A DNA stretch of 16,020 bases, taken from the NCBI GenBank assembly GCA_050011535.1, contig JBEKIX010000075.1:1-16020 (forward strand), given 5' to 3'. Position numbers and translations under genes: made by a program. Shown one piece after another: positions 9,201 to 16,010 of the stretch; within the stretch, counting starts at the first letter, position 1; each line of letters opens with the position of its first letter. The notes under the pieces were generated by a model. The model saw only the letters and a list, made by a program, of their open reading frames with translations. It searched no databases and was not told where the DNA came from. Origin of the DNA: JAFNAG01 sp050011535 (GTDB taxonomy: Bacteria > Acidobacteriota > UBA6911).

Positions 9201-9327
9201 GAAAATCGACATTGGGAAGATCGCTCACAGGCAAAGTGCGGTACCCAACGACTCCGAAGATTACGATGCCCAGCATGACCAGCGTGGTCATGACCGGACG
9301 CCTGATAAAAAGCTCAGTAATGTTCAT
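6244..9327 (-). CDS. RND family efflux pump inner-membrane subunit (HAE1, AcrB/MdtB-like)
   Basis: Proton-driven inner-membrane transporter of the hydrophobic-amphiphilic efflux RND family, normally a trimer working with a periplasmic adaptor and an outer-membrane channel. The 1027 residues match the usual length (1020-1050). The N-terminus MNITELFIRRPVMTTLV is the classic first membrane helix. PGASPEMMAASVATPLE and the porter domains follow. The proton-relay acids Asp401-Asp402 sit in VAFVVDDAIVMLENI (TM4), and the TM10 lysine is Lys917 in IVKKNAIMMIDFA. Two repeats, each with six membrane helices and a large periplasmic loop, are seen. No adaptor or channel gene lies next to it: upstream is the divergent tricorn gene and downstream the receptor. 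It therefore probably borrows partners from elsewhere. The Shine-Dalgarno sequence is weak. Exported drug or metabolite unknown. Confidence 0.97.
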   Translation of the reverse strand: MNITELFIRRPVMTTLVMLGIVIFGVVGYRTLPVSDLPNVDFPTIQVSANLPGASPEMMAASVATPLERQFSTVPGIDSMSSSSSLGNTNVTIQFTLDRNIDAAAQDVQTAISIAQRRLPPGMPTPPTLRKVNPADQAILMISLNSQTLPLSTVDDYAENMIAQRISMVSGVAQVNVYGAMKYAVRAQVDPTIMAARGIAMSDVEDALNAHNVNMPSGTLWGSRQAYTVQASGQLMNAEAYRALIVTYRNGAPVRLHELGRVIDSVENDKNAAWFNDARSISLAIQRQPGTNTVEVVDSIKALLPSFQSFLPPSVKMNILIDRSESIRDSVNDVKFTLMLTVVLVILVIFLFLRNVSATLIPSLALPLSIIGTFAAMALLGYTLDNLSLMALTLSVAFVVDDAIVMLENIVRHMEMGKQRLQAALDGAKEIGFTIISMTLSLAAVFIPVLFMAGIMGRLFHEFAVVISVAILISGFVALSLTPMLGSRILKPEHENTSAFYRVTEGGFVAMRNAYDWTLRGVLRHRFITLLVAVGTLGATIFLYGYVQKGFIPSQDTGILSGSTEAPQDISFEGMVKLQQQVADVLHASPDIDGFISNVYGGNSGRFNIRLTPRRERKLTPEQVIEKLRPQLNALPSIRTYLSNPPLVRIGGMMSRSLYQFTLQGPDIAGLYKAGADFEKRMRTIPGLVDVSSDLQLNSPQVTVNIDRDVASSLNITADVIEDALYDAYGSHEVSTIYAATDDYYVILEVLPQYQRDPNALGLLYVKSLLSGKLVPLNEVASLKTGVGPLTVAHYGQLPAVTVSFNLLPGVSLGQAVDSIQQAAHEDLPANIGTTFQGTAAAYQSSLAGMGVLLVLAVLVIYMVLGILYESFIHPITILSGLPSAGLGALATLLVFRQELNLYSFVGIIMLIGIVKKNAIMMIDFALEAQRTRGSSPAEAIYQACLVRFRPIMMTTMAALVGTLPIALGFGAGSEARRPLGLAVEGGLLVSQLLTLYITPVIFIYLEQARHFTGRSRGAKKTVASTA

Positions 9328-9433
9328 CTGTAAAGCTCGACCTCTTCTCTTTCTCAGTCATTAGCATTCTGATACGGGAGACATCCTAAGGCATTTCACG
9401 TCCCGGCAAAAGGCAATCTTCGCACTCCTGGTG

Positions 9434-9439
9434 TAAAAT
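9434..9439 (+). promoter_or_regulatory. possible -10 box of the tricorn gene
   Basis: TAAAAT matches five of six bases of TATAAT and lies about 100 bp before the tricorn start, within the 217-bp divergent spacer shared with the pump gene. No good -35 box is seen 16-18 bp upstream, so this is weak. Confidence 0.3.
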
Positions 9440-9544
9440 GCCTGCATCCGGAAACTCCGGCACGATCCGCGGCATGCATGCCGCCGCTGCCTTCAAAGAA
9501 CGAACGGGTGCGCTGGCCGGGTTCCGATTTCGAAAGGAGTCATT

Positions 9545-12500
9545 ATGAAGCGGATTGCTCTCATGCTTGTCGGTGCGGTCCTGTGGGCTGCCGCACTTGC
9601 GTTCGCCGGCGTCCCGGGCCGGTTCATGCATTATCCGGATATCAACGGCGACACCGTTGTCTTCAGCTATGAAGGCGATCTTTTTTCGATGAGTGCGGCA
9701 GGTGGGACCGCGCGCCGTCTGACAAATTCCCCGGGCACTGAGGACGCGCCCAAGATCTCGAGGGATGGGAAGTGGATTGCCTTCACAGGCACCTACGACG
9801 GCGCCGCGAACGTTTATTTGATTCCGATCGACGGCGGCGTGCCGCGGCGCGTGACCTGGAATGGCGGCGGCGTCCAGCCGGTCGGGTGGTCGCCCGACGG
9901 AAAGAAGATCCTCTACCGCGCCAACCAGGAAGCAAATTACCGGGCGGTGGTGAAGCTTTATGCCGTGTCGCCGGAGGGAGAAATGGCTGAACCGCTCCCC
10001 GTCGAGCGCGGCATCCTCTGTTCGTTTTCGCCGGATGGCAGCAAGATGGCGTACAACCGGCGCGGCAACGAGGAGTACTACTGGAAGCGTTACAAGGGCG
10101 GGCAGTATACCGACATCTGGCTCTATGACTTCGGCACGAAACGATTCACGCCGATCACCGACTACGTCGGCAAAAACGCCTACCCGATGTGGGTCGGCAA
10201 CCGCATGTACTTCGTGTCGGACCGCGGATCGAACGGCATCGCCAACCTGTACACCTACGATTTCGGCACCAAGAAAGTCGACCAGGTCACAAAGTACGCG
10301 GACTTCGATGTCCAAATGCCTTCAACCGACGGCAAGCGGATCGTATACATGCAGGCGGGCTATCTTCATGTTCTCGACGCGGCGACGAATGCAGAAAAGA
10401 AGATCGCCGTGGATATTCCGAGCGACCGCTGGCAACTGGCCGAACGCACGGTAAACCCGCGCGACTTCATCCAGAGTATGGCCGTGTCGAACGATGGGAA
10501 GACGGCAGTGTTCGAGGCCCGCGGCGACATCTACCTCTGCTCCACGGACGGCGCGCAGCCTCCGCAGAACCTTACGAACACGCCGGACTCGCGGGAGCGC
10601 TTTCCTCAGCTGTCGCCTGACGGCAAACGAGTCGCGTTCTACTCCGACAAGACCGGCGAGTACCAGATGTACGTTTTGGATCTGTTGGAGAACCGCCCGT
10701 GGGAGCCGCTCACTACAACGCTCGACCGCGCCGTGTATCACCTGGAATGGTCGCCCGACGGAACAAAAATTCTATTCGGTGACAAAGATTTCTCCATCTT
10801 CTACCTCGATGTTGCGACTAAGAAGATCGTGAAGGTTGCCTCGTCCAACCAACTCAAGAACGACGAGTTTTTCTGGGAGGTGAGCGATTATTCCTGGTCG
10901 CCCGACAGCAAGTGGATCACCTATTCGTTCGTGCAATTCAACAGGAACAACAGAGTATTCCTTTACAGCCTCGAGCAGAACAAGAACTCCGCGATCACCG
11001 ACGGCTTCTATGATTCTCTGAATCCATCCTTTGACGCGAACGGCGACTACCTGTATTTACTTTCCTATCGCGACTTCACGACGCGCATCGACATCTTCGA
11101 GGATGATCATGTCATCGCGAATCCCGTGCAGGTCATGGCGGTGCAACTCAAGGCGGGCCAAAAGCCGCCGTTCGACAAGTCCGAGGCGCAGAAGAAGGAC
11201 GAGCCTTTCCGAATCGACCTCGCAGGCATCGAAAAACGTGTCTTCCCGTTGCCGATCAAATCGGGGAACTACTTCTACTTGAAAGCCGGCAAAGGCATGG
11301 TGACGTTTGCGGCACTGCCGGGCAACTGGGGCGAGGCGGAGATGGAGGAGACCTTCAAGCCTTCGGGTGCGGACAAATGGGCGCTGCATGTCTTCGACAT
11401 GGCCTCGCAGAAGGAGTCCACGCTGGAATCAACTATCAGCGACTGGCGGCTTTCGGGCAATCGCCAGTTTGCGATCATTGAGAAAGCCGGCCAATTTACC
11501 GTAAACGGGGTGGACAAACTCGCGGCAAACACGAAATCGCTCGGAGCGCCGGTGGCGCTCGACCGCATGATCTATCGCTACAAGCCGGTGGTGGAGTGGA
11601 CCCAGATCTTCAACGACACCTGGCGCTGGTACCGCGACTTTTTCTATGACGCGGGCATGCACGGCCGCGACTGGAAGAAAATGGGCGACACGTATCGGAG
11701 CTGGGTGAGCGACCTGTCGAGCCGCGCCGATTTGAACTGGCTGCTTTCGCAAATGGTCGGCGAACTGTGCGTGTCGCATACGTACATTTCGGGCGGCGAT
11801 TTCAGTCCGCAGGCGCAAGCACCCCCCAATCCCGTATTCACGGGGCTGCTTGGCGCCGATCTCGTGGCGGATCCAAGCGGTTATTACAGGTTCGCAAAGG
11901 TCTTCGGACCGACGACGTATAACCGGGATCTCGCGGCCCCGCTGTCCCGTCCCGACATCGACCTTAAAGAAGGCGATCTGCTGACTGCGATCGATGGCCA
12001 GGAGGTCAAAGTGCCGGACAATCCCTATAAGCACCTCCAGGTCACGCGCGGCCAGAAGGTAAAGATCAGGGTCAGCAGCACCGCGAACAGCAGCAGCTCG
12101 CGGGAATATGAGGTCGAGCCGATTCGCTCGGAGTCCGCGCTTCGCTACAACCGCTGGCTCGCGGACAACATTGACAAAGTGCTCGCGGATTCGAATGGCA
12201 ATCTCGGCTACATGCACATCCAGGCGATGGGTACCGACAACATCGGCCAGTTCGACAAATTCTGGCGCGCCTTCCGGGATAAGAAAGGGCTGATCATTGA
12301 CGTACGCGGCAACGGCGGCGGCTGGACCGAGTACTTCATCATCGACAAGCTCGAGCGCCAGATGGTTGCGTACAACAATCTTCGCGGCATCGAGCCGTTC
12401 CGCTATCCGGGTTCGACGACCACCGGCCCGATTGTGGTCCTCTGCAACGAGTACGACGGATCGGACGGCGAGGCGTTCCTCGAACATTTCCGCGCCCGCA

Positions 12501-12796
12501 AGCTCGGGACCGTGATCGGCGTGCCGACATGGGGCGGTCTGGTCGGGATCCTGAATCGGCAGCCGACCCTCGATAACGGCGCGGTTGAGCAGTCCAACAA
12601 CGCGTTTTATGGCCGTGAGGGAAAATGGTGGATCGAAAACCACGGCTTCGATCCGGACATCCTGCTGGACAACGATCCGGCATCGGCGACCGCCGGAAAG
12701 GACGCGCAACTCGACAAGGCCATCGAGGTGCTGCAGCAGCAAATCAAGGAAAAGCCGTTCACATTCACGCAGAAACCGCCGTATCCGAAAAAGTGA
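9545..12796 (+). CDS. tri: tricorn protease homologue, secreted
   Basis: Large serine peptidase (family S41B) that in archaea trims peptides of roughly 7-9 residues; its bacterial role is less clear. The 1083 residues are close to the 1071 of Thermoplasma tricorn. Residues 1-21 form a signal peptide (MKRIALMLVGAVLWAAALAFA), suggesting a periplasmic site. Two beta-propellers follow (about 25-320 and 330-680), with WD40/TolB-like blades such as SWSPDSKWITYSF. The C1 domain is 682-770, the PDZ domain about 778-850 (DLKEGDLLTAIDG) and the C2 domain from about 867. The catalytic tetrad is present: Ser744-His745 (CVSHTY), nucleophile Ser973 (YDGSDGEAF) and Glu1031 (WWIENHG). These correspond to tricorn Ser745, His746, Ser965 and Glu1023. 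AAAGGAG at 9533-9539 fixes the start. No interacting aminopeptidase gene (F1-F3 type) is nearby. Confidence 0.97.
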   Translation: MKRIALMLVGAVLWAAALAFAGVPGRFMHYPDINGDTVVFSYEGDLFSMSAAGGTARRLTNSPGTEDAPKISRDGKWIAFTGTYDGAANVYLIPIDGGVPRRVTWNGGGVQPVGWSPDGKKILYRANQEANYRAVVKLYAVSPEGEMAEPLPVERGILCSFSPDGSKMAYNRRGNEEYYWKRYKGGQYTDIWLYDFGTKRFTPITDYVGKNAYPMWVGNRMYFVSDRGSNGIANLYTYDFGTKKVDQVTKYADFDVQMPSTDGKRIVYMQAGYLHVLDAATNAEKKIAVDIPSDRWQLAERTVNPRDFIQSMAVSNDGKTAVFEARGDIYLCSTDGAQPPQNLTNTPDSRERFPQLSPDGKRVAFYSDKTGEYQMYVLDLLENRPWEPLTTTLDRAVYHLEWSPDGTKILFGDKDFSIFYLDVATKKIVKVASSNQLKNDEFFWEVSDYSWSPDSKWITYSFVQFNRNNRVFLYSLEQNKNSAITDGFYDSLNPSFDANGDYLYLLSYRDFTTRIDIFEDDHVIANPVQVMAVQLKAGQKPPFDKSEAQKKDEPFRIDLAGIEKRVFPLPIKSGNYFYLKAGKGMVTFAALPGNWGEAEMEETFKPSGADKWALHVFDMASQKESTLESTISDWRLSGNRQFAIIEKAGQFTVNGVDKLAANTKSLGAPVALDRMIYRYKPVVEWTQIFNDTWRWYRDFFYDAGMHGRDWKKMGDTYRSWVSDLSSRADLNWLLSQMVGELCVSHTYISGGDFSPQAQAPPNPVFTGLLGADLVADPSGYYRFAKVFGPTTYNRDLAAPLSRPDIDLKEGDLLTAIDGQEVKVPDNPYKHLQVTRGQKVKIRVSSTANSSSSREYEVEPIRSESALRYNRWLADNIDKVLADSNGNLGYMHIQAMGTDNIGQFDKFWRAFRDKKGLIIDVRGNGGGWTEYFIIDKLERQMVAYNNLRGIEPFRYPGSTTTGPIVVLCNEYDGSDGEAFLEHFRARKLGTVIGVPTWGGLVGILNRQPTLDNGAVEQSNNAFYGREGKWWIENHGFDPDILLDNDPASATAGKDAQLDKAIEVLQQQIKEKPFTFTQKPPYPKK

Positions 12797-12836
12797 GGAG
12801 TCAGTCTCTCAGTCCCAGCGGTCCCCTCACGAGTAA

Positions 12837-13220
12837 CTCGCGCATGAACAGATGGGCGAAAATATGCCCATGCAACATGTCTCTGATTTCTTCGGATGAC
12901 TGTCTGCCGCGCAGGCAAAGCCGCTGGTCCACGACACTACACCCCGCGCACGTCAGGCCGGTCTGCTGTACTGGGACCGTGACGGTAAAAAAGGCGTAGC
13001 GTGCCGCCAGATCGGCGGCACCAAGACCGGAATCTCCCCGGTAGCCCACAATATCGGCGCCGGGGAGAACGAACCGATAACTACGCAGCTCTCGGCCTGG
13101 TATTCGGGGATCGGGCTTATGGGGCTCATCCTGCTGCTCGCCCTGGCGGGGTACGGCTTCTACACCTCCCCGGGCGATCAACCCCTCTTCGGCCGCGCAA
13201 TGATCGAGGAGGACCGTTAA
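12837..13220 (+). pseudogene. C-terminal remnant of a membrane-anchored protein, interrupted by TGA
   Basis: One plus-strand frame reads as ordinary protein from 12837 to TAA at 13218-13220, with a single in-frame TGA at 12897-12899. Downstream of it come YWDRDGKKGVACRQIGGTK, a linker, then one membrane helix (about 13098-13170, WYSGIGLMGLILLLALAGYG). It closes with FYTS..., QPLFGR and an acidic tail. The frame has GC-rich third positions like its neighbours. After the TGA there is no ATG, GTG or TTG before the membrane helix. Upstream ATG codons at 12852, 12864 and 12870 precede the TGA, and a TAA at 12834 closes the frame. It therefore looks like the 3' end of a larger gene whose 5' part was lost near the tricorn stop. 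I do not recognise the parent family. Confidence 0.6.
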
Positions 13221-13225
13221 AGGAA

Positions 13226-13247
13226 AATCGGAAACCTATCACCGATT
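13226..13247 (-). terminator. possible Rho-independent terminator of the nucleotidyltransferase unit
   Basis: On the minus strand AATCGG, a 10-nt loop and CCGATT form a 6-bp stem, followed directly by the T-rich tail TTCCTTT. It starts 15 bases past the nucleotidyltransferase stop. The stem is short and AT-containing, so strength is doubtful. Confidence 0.35.
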
Positions 13248-13261
13248 CTAGATCCGGCGCC

Positions 13262-13708
13262 TTAATCCTCGCCGAGTGCTTTGATGTCCGAAAGATCCTT
13301 CTTACGCCCTGTGGCACGTTTGTTGGCGATAAACTGCTCTCGGCCAATATAGTGAACGTTCACGTCGCCGAAGTGCCCCACTACCTTGGAGGAGTCTGCT
13401 TCCTCCCAGGAGACGCCGGTGAGCGATGTAATCAAGTCGATTCGTACGGGAGGCACTCCCAGTTGCACTACCTGGTTCGGGTTCTGAAAGTCGTCGACGG
13501 TCAGGGTAGGGAATTCAAATCCAAAGGCGGCGATCGCCTGGAGAACGCGTCGAGCATTTTCTTGACTGGGCCGTACAAGGATATCAATGTCACCTGTGAA
13601 TCGGGGAGCGCCATGAAAGGCCAAGGCATATCCCCCGACGATCAGGTACTCAACCTTGTGTTCGTTCAACAACGCGAGCAGATCTCTGAAGTCGGGCTGT
13701 ACTTCCAT
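13262..13708 (-). CDS. MNT-type nucleotidyltransferase (DUF6036/AbiEii-like)
   Basis: Small 148-residue protein of the minimal nucleotidyltransferase fold, which transfers an NMP group from an NTP to a protein or RNA. Motifs, numbered from MEVQPD: Gly25-Gly26 in VGGYALAFHG, the metal-binding pair Asp40 and Asp42 in TGDIDILV, and third acid Asp91 in VRIDLIT. The end, FIANKRATGRKKDLSDIKAL, is typical of this group. The frame stays open upstream to an ATG at 13786, but those 26 residues (rich in R, L and S) are unlike the family, so 13708 is preferred although no Shine-Dalgarno is seen. The start lies inside the end of the small gene before it (59-bp overlap), which suggests translational coupling. 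Such proteins occur as toxins or antitoxins and as stand-alone mobile cargo; the role here is unproven. Confidence 0.82.
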   Translation of the reverse strand: MEVQPDFRDLLALLNEHKVEYLIVGGYALAFHGAPRFTGDIDILVRPSQENARRVLQAIAAFGFEFPTLTVDDFQNPNQVVQLGVPPVRIDLITSLTGVSWEEADSSKVVGHFGDVNVHYIGREQFIANKRATGRKKDLSDIKALGED

Positions 13709-13835
13709 GGTGTTGACGGCGCAGAATCTCGACGGCAGCAATCCGTTCAGACGGCGAACGAGACTTCCAGAAGGAAAGGTCTTCACCCGTCGAGGAATCA
13801 GTGAGCGCCCTCTTCTGTATCGACTTCTGAATCAT
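13650..13835 (-). CDS. small protein preceding and overlapping the nucleotidyltransferase
   Basis: A 61-residue protein with FWKSRSPSERIAAVEILRRQ and a basic end, ARLQRSARVVERTQG. From memory of similar loci, short proteins of the pattern SPxERLxALExLRRQ...RLQRVxRVVE commonly sit just upstream of, and overlap, such nucleotidyltransferases, which is why I call this as real. The frame is open back to a TTG at 13889, but ATG at 13835 is preferred. It begins close to the helical core, and TATCAT six bases upstream would make the message nearly leaderless. The overlap with the nucleotidyltransferase is 59 bp. A partner or antitoxin-like role is inference only. Confidence 0.62.
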   Translation of the reverse strand: MIQKSIQKRALTDSSTGEDLSFWKSRSPSERIAAVEILRRQHHGSTARLQRSARVVERTQG

Positions 13836-13841
13836 GCAACG

Positions 13842-13847
13842 ATGATA
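13842..13847 (-). promoter_or_regulatory. possible -10 box giving a leaderless message
   Basis: TATCAT on the minus strand ends six bases before the ATG at 13835, so transcription would begin at about the start codon. This fits the lack of a Shine-Dalgarno sequence there. No convincing -35 box is present; TTGGTG lies 20 bp upstream. Confidence 0.3.
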
Positions 13848-14423
13848 CCACTTGCAGGCTGCAATTTCACCAATTTCGATCCGATTCAACGCATAGGAAG
13901 TTCAAGCTGCCGTTTTGGTTCTGATCATCGCCTGGGTGTTCCTCCCTCCGGCTTCTGATAAGGCGCTTTCTGTCAACTTGCGCCGTCTCTCCAACTTTGA
14001 ATGCGATCATAAATCAAAACGATGCTGGCGATCGTCTTACCTGGTTTTTCCTCCTGGAAACTACGCCCCCCACCCCGCGGATTGGCATCAGCGGCATTCA
14101 GCGGACACCCCCTCCTTTGTACGCGCAATGAAAAATAGGGTCTTTTTGACGGAAACATTATTGGTGCAGGGCGACCTGCCAGTCGTCTGGCCACAAGTTT
14201 ATCTGGACGGCATCGACATCCTGCCCGACCGATCAGGATTCCGAGTCCAGTCCCATGACCTCCACGGGCCTCTGCCGGAAATCGTAGTCCAAGACCGTGG
14301 CGATACGTTTCTGGACAAGGATCGGCTGAGCAATCAGGCGTGCAAGCTGGTCGCAATCGTGCGCCTACGGAATCAGATGACCCGACGGCTCCGAGGCGGG
14401 AAATTCCTGCCGCCAACAATAGT

Positions 14424-14437
14424 CCGAGGTTCCTCGG
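14424..14437. repeat. 14-bp perfect palindrome
   Basis: CCGAGGTTCCTCGG can form a small hairpin and lies 9 bp before the GGACACCCAT copy that may mark one end of the RAYT-bearing unit. IS200-like enzymes read subterminal hairpins, so it could be a recognition site, but this is inference. Confidence 0.35.
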
Positions 14438-14446
14438 GAAAAACTA

Positions 14447-14456
14447 GGACACCCAT
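14447..14456 (+). repeat. inverted repeat, left copy (GGACACCCAT)
   Basis: Exact reverse complement of the last ten bases of the window (16011-16020). The pair brackets the broken RAYT gene over about 1.57 kb. An 8-base relative, GGACACCC, occurs at 14103-14110. Confidence 0.4.
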
Positions 14457-14746
14457 CATGTGCCTCCATCGAGAACCGACATTATTGACACATCTTATGT
14501 TTTTCTATTTCTCTGAGACTTGCCGGCAGCGAGTATTGATTGGAAATTAAGGACGCGAGCGACGACATCCCGGTGAAGAAAAACGGCCGGGTCAGACAGG
14601 TGGGTCACATGAAAAAGTGGACAAAACTCTGGACAGAGGATGCCGGGAGCGATCGATCCACATGAGCTAAGAAGATAGCTGCCAATTCGCAGTCGCAACC
14701 GGCGCTGGGCGCGATTTGTCTTCCCATGCGTGGAAATCTCTGGACA

Positions 14747-15944
14747 TCAGCTCAGTTGTGGCATGGAATGCGCGAACGCAGCTCGCGCCACTGAGGCGCC
14801 TTTGAGCCAGCGCCTGCCGAGCTGATCTGCAAAATTGCGCAGATTGGCAAGCAGCCCGGCAGCAAGATAGAACTTGGAACCGAACCGGGTGACGGTTTCA
14901 AGCCACGCGTTCGGGTTGGCGCCGATCCGCACCAGGATGGGTGCAAGATGGGCGTCCATGGCTCCACGCTTGTCCGACCGCATCATCCGTCCTGACTGGT
15001 CCACCAGATCGAAATACTCGGCGGCTGTCATCGGCAGAATCCCGCGCCGCCCGGAGTCTGATTCAATGGGACATAACCATCGGGCGGGATAGGGCCTGCC
15101 ATCAAGGGAATTCGCCTTCGCGGAAATGAGATCGGGAATGGTTTCCGCAGTTTCGGCCGCATTTCCCGGCATTGCGGTAAGTTTACTGACGGAGGCAGAC
15201 TGCATATCTCGTGTCGCCGTCTCACTGGACGGAGCGGCTGTCGTCATCGTCTCTTTCTGCCAGGCACTGATCCGTTCCTGGATGCTGGTGAAGTCGCTTT
15301 CCTCCGGAGTTGCTGCCCTCCCGGCCCGGATGGGATTCAGATCTACATAGACCATGCATGCGGTGATGGCCGCTTCGTCGAGCAGCGCCTGGCACTTGAA
15401 CCGCGATTCCCAGAACCGTCCCTTGACCCTATCCTCTTTATTTGCCGCCCGAGCGATGAATTCGTTCAAGCGCCCTATCCTCTTTATTTGCCGCCCGAGC
15501 GATGAATTCGTTCAAGCGGCCCATGAACCAGCTCAGGCTGCAGAGACGTTTGCGCAACTCGGCGATGCGGTCGGGAAGATCCGTCAGCGCCCGGATTTCT
15601 TTCTCGGTGGGCGGCAACGGGACGCCCTTCGGATCCCTATGCCGGGGGAAGAGCGTGAGCCAGCGGGTGGCGACTTCGCAGTCGGACCAGAGGGCGGCGA
15701 GGTCGGGCCGGGTGCGCAGAACGCTGTGGTAGTGGGTGATCATGACCGCGTAGGCGCAGACTTCGATGGCGAAGATTGATGCGAGATAGCGCAACCTGTC
15801 AACCAGCCATGCCTTGCGGTGGGAGAAGTCCCGGCGTGTGAGCGCGTCGAATCCGAAGAGAAACGCGCGCCGGACGCATCGGCTGTAGCAGTGATACACT
15901 CCTTCCTCGCCTTCCTGGACGTAATGGCTGCGCGGCAAACCCAT
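14747..15944 (-). pseudogene. REP-associated tyrosine transposase (RAYT, Y1_Tnp), broken by a 46-bp duplication
   Basis: Single-strand HUH transposase family; RAYTs move or maintain REP hairpin elements. Without one copy of the duplication the gene is an unbroken 383-residue frame. The HUH motif is His71-Tyr72-His73 (MITHYHSVLRT) and the catalytic Tyr184 lies in CMVYVDLNPIRAG. A C-terminal region follows with RWLCPIES and TRFGSKFYLAAGL, as in long RAYTs. The start at 15944 has GGAGGTG (15949-15955) with good spacing. The perfect 46-bp tandem repeat (15427-15518) shifts the frame after residue 157. The first product, 168 residues ending ALERIHRSGGK, has HUH but no Tyr. The second frame (15469-14747, TTG start, 240 residues) has Tyr but no HUH. 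The gene should be inactive unless the copy number changes or the duplication is an assembly error. Confidence 0.9.
15427..15518. repeat. perfect 46-bp tandem duplication inside the RAYT gene
   Basis: Copy 1 is 15427-15472 and copy 2 is 15473-15518, identical throughout. Each begins CCCTATCCTC and ends TTCAAGCG. The length, 46, is one more than a multiple of three, hence the frameshift. The absence of differences means a recent event or an artefact. Confidence 0.95.
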
Positions 15945-15948
15945 GGGT

Positions 15949-15955
15949 CACCTCC
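15949..15955 (-). promoter_or_regulatory. ribosome binding site of the RAYT gene
   Basis: GGAGGTG on the minus strand, with its GGAGG core six bases before the ATG at 15944. It fixes the start. The start codon itself sits in the palindrome ACCCATGGGT (15939-15948). Confidence 0.7.
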
Positions 15956-16010
15956 GCGACAACCTCTAACTGCCAACCCATGGAAAGTGCCAAGAATAAC
16001 GGGCAAAAAA

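Larger units (their letters stand above)
13890..14746. other. 857-bp stretch without a recognisable gene
   Basis: Several frames are open for 60-210 codons here, on both strands, but none has a family motif, a ribosome binding site or a sensible start. The best coding-like patch is about 14127-14420: the plus frame reads WPQVYLDGIDILPDRSG, and the opposite strand reads RIATVLDYDFRQRPVEV between stops. It may be decayed mobile-element DNA. It also holds a 14-bp palindrome (14424-14437) and GGACACCCAT (14447-14456). Confidence 0.45.

Noticed and set aside
9386..10315. 309-codon minus-strand open frame covering the pump-tricorn spacer and the tricorn start
   Set aside because: Most of it is antisense to the tricorn propeller, and its start has no support.
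11429..12742. 437-codon minus-strand open frame opposite the tricorn gene
   Set aside because: It is antisense to the conserved PDZ and catalytic domains, rich in Arg, Val and Ala, and has no motif of its own.
12793..12830. GTGAGG ... CCTCAC inverted repeat at the tricorn stop as a terminator
   Set aside because: The loop is about 26 nt and no T-run follows.
12897..12899. TGA as a selenocysteine codon in the membrane-protein frame
   Set aside because: I see no convincing SECIS hairpin directly after it, no Sec gene in the window, and the frame also lacks a 5' part, so decay is the simpler reading.
13001..13804. 267-codon plus-strand open frame
   Set aside because: Its first part is a shifted frame of the membrane-protein remnant and its second part is antisense to the nucleotidyltransferase; no family motif.
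15427..15518. 46-bp repeat as a CRISPR or REP array
   Set aside because: Only two copies with no spacer between them, and both are clearly coding sequence of the RAYT gene.
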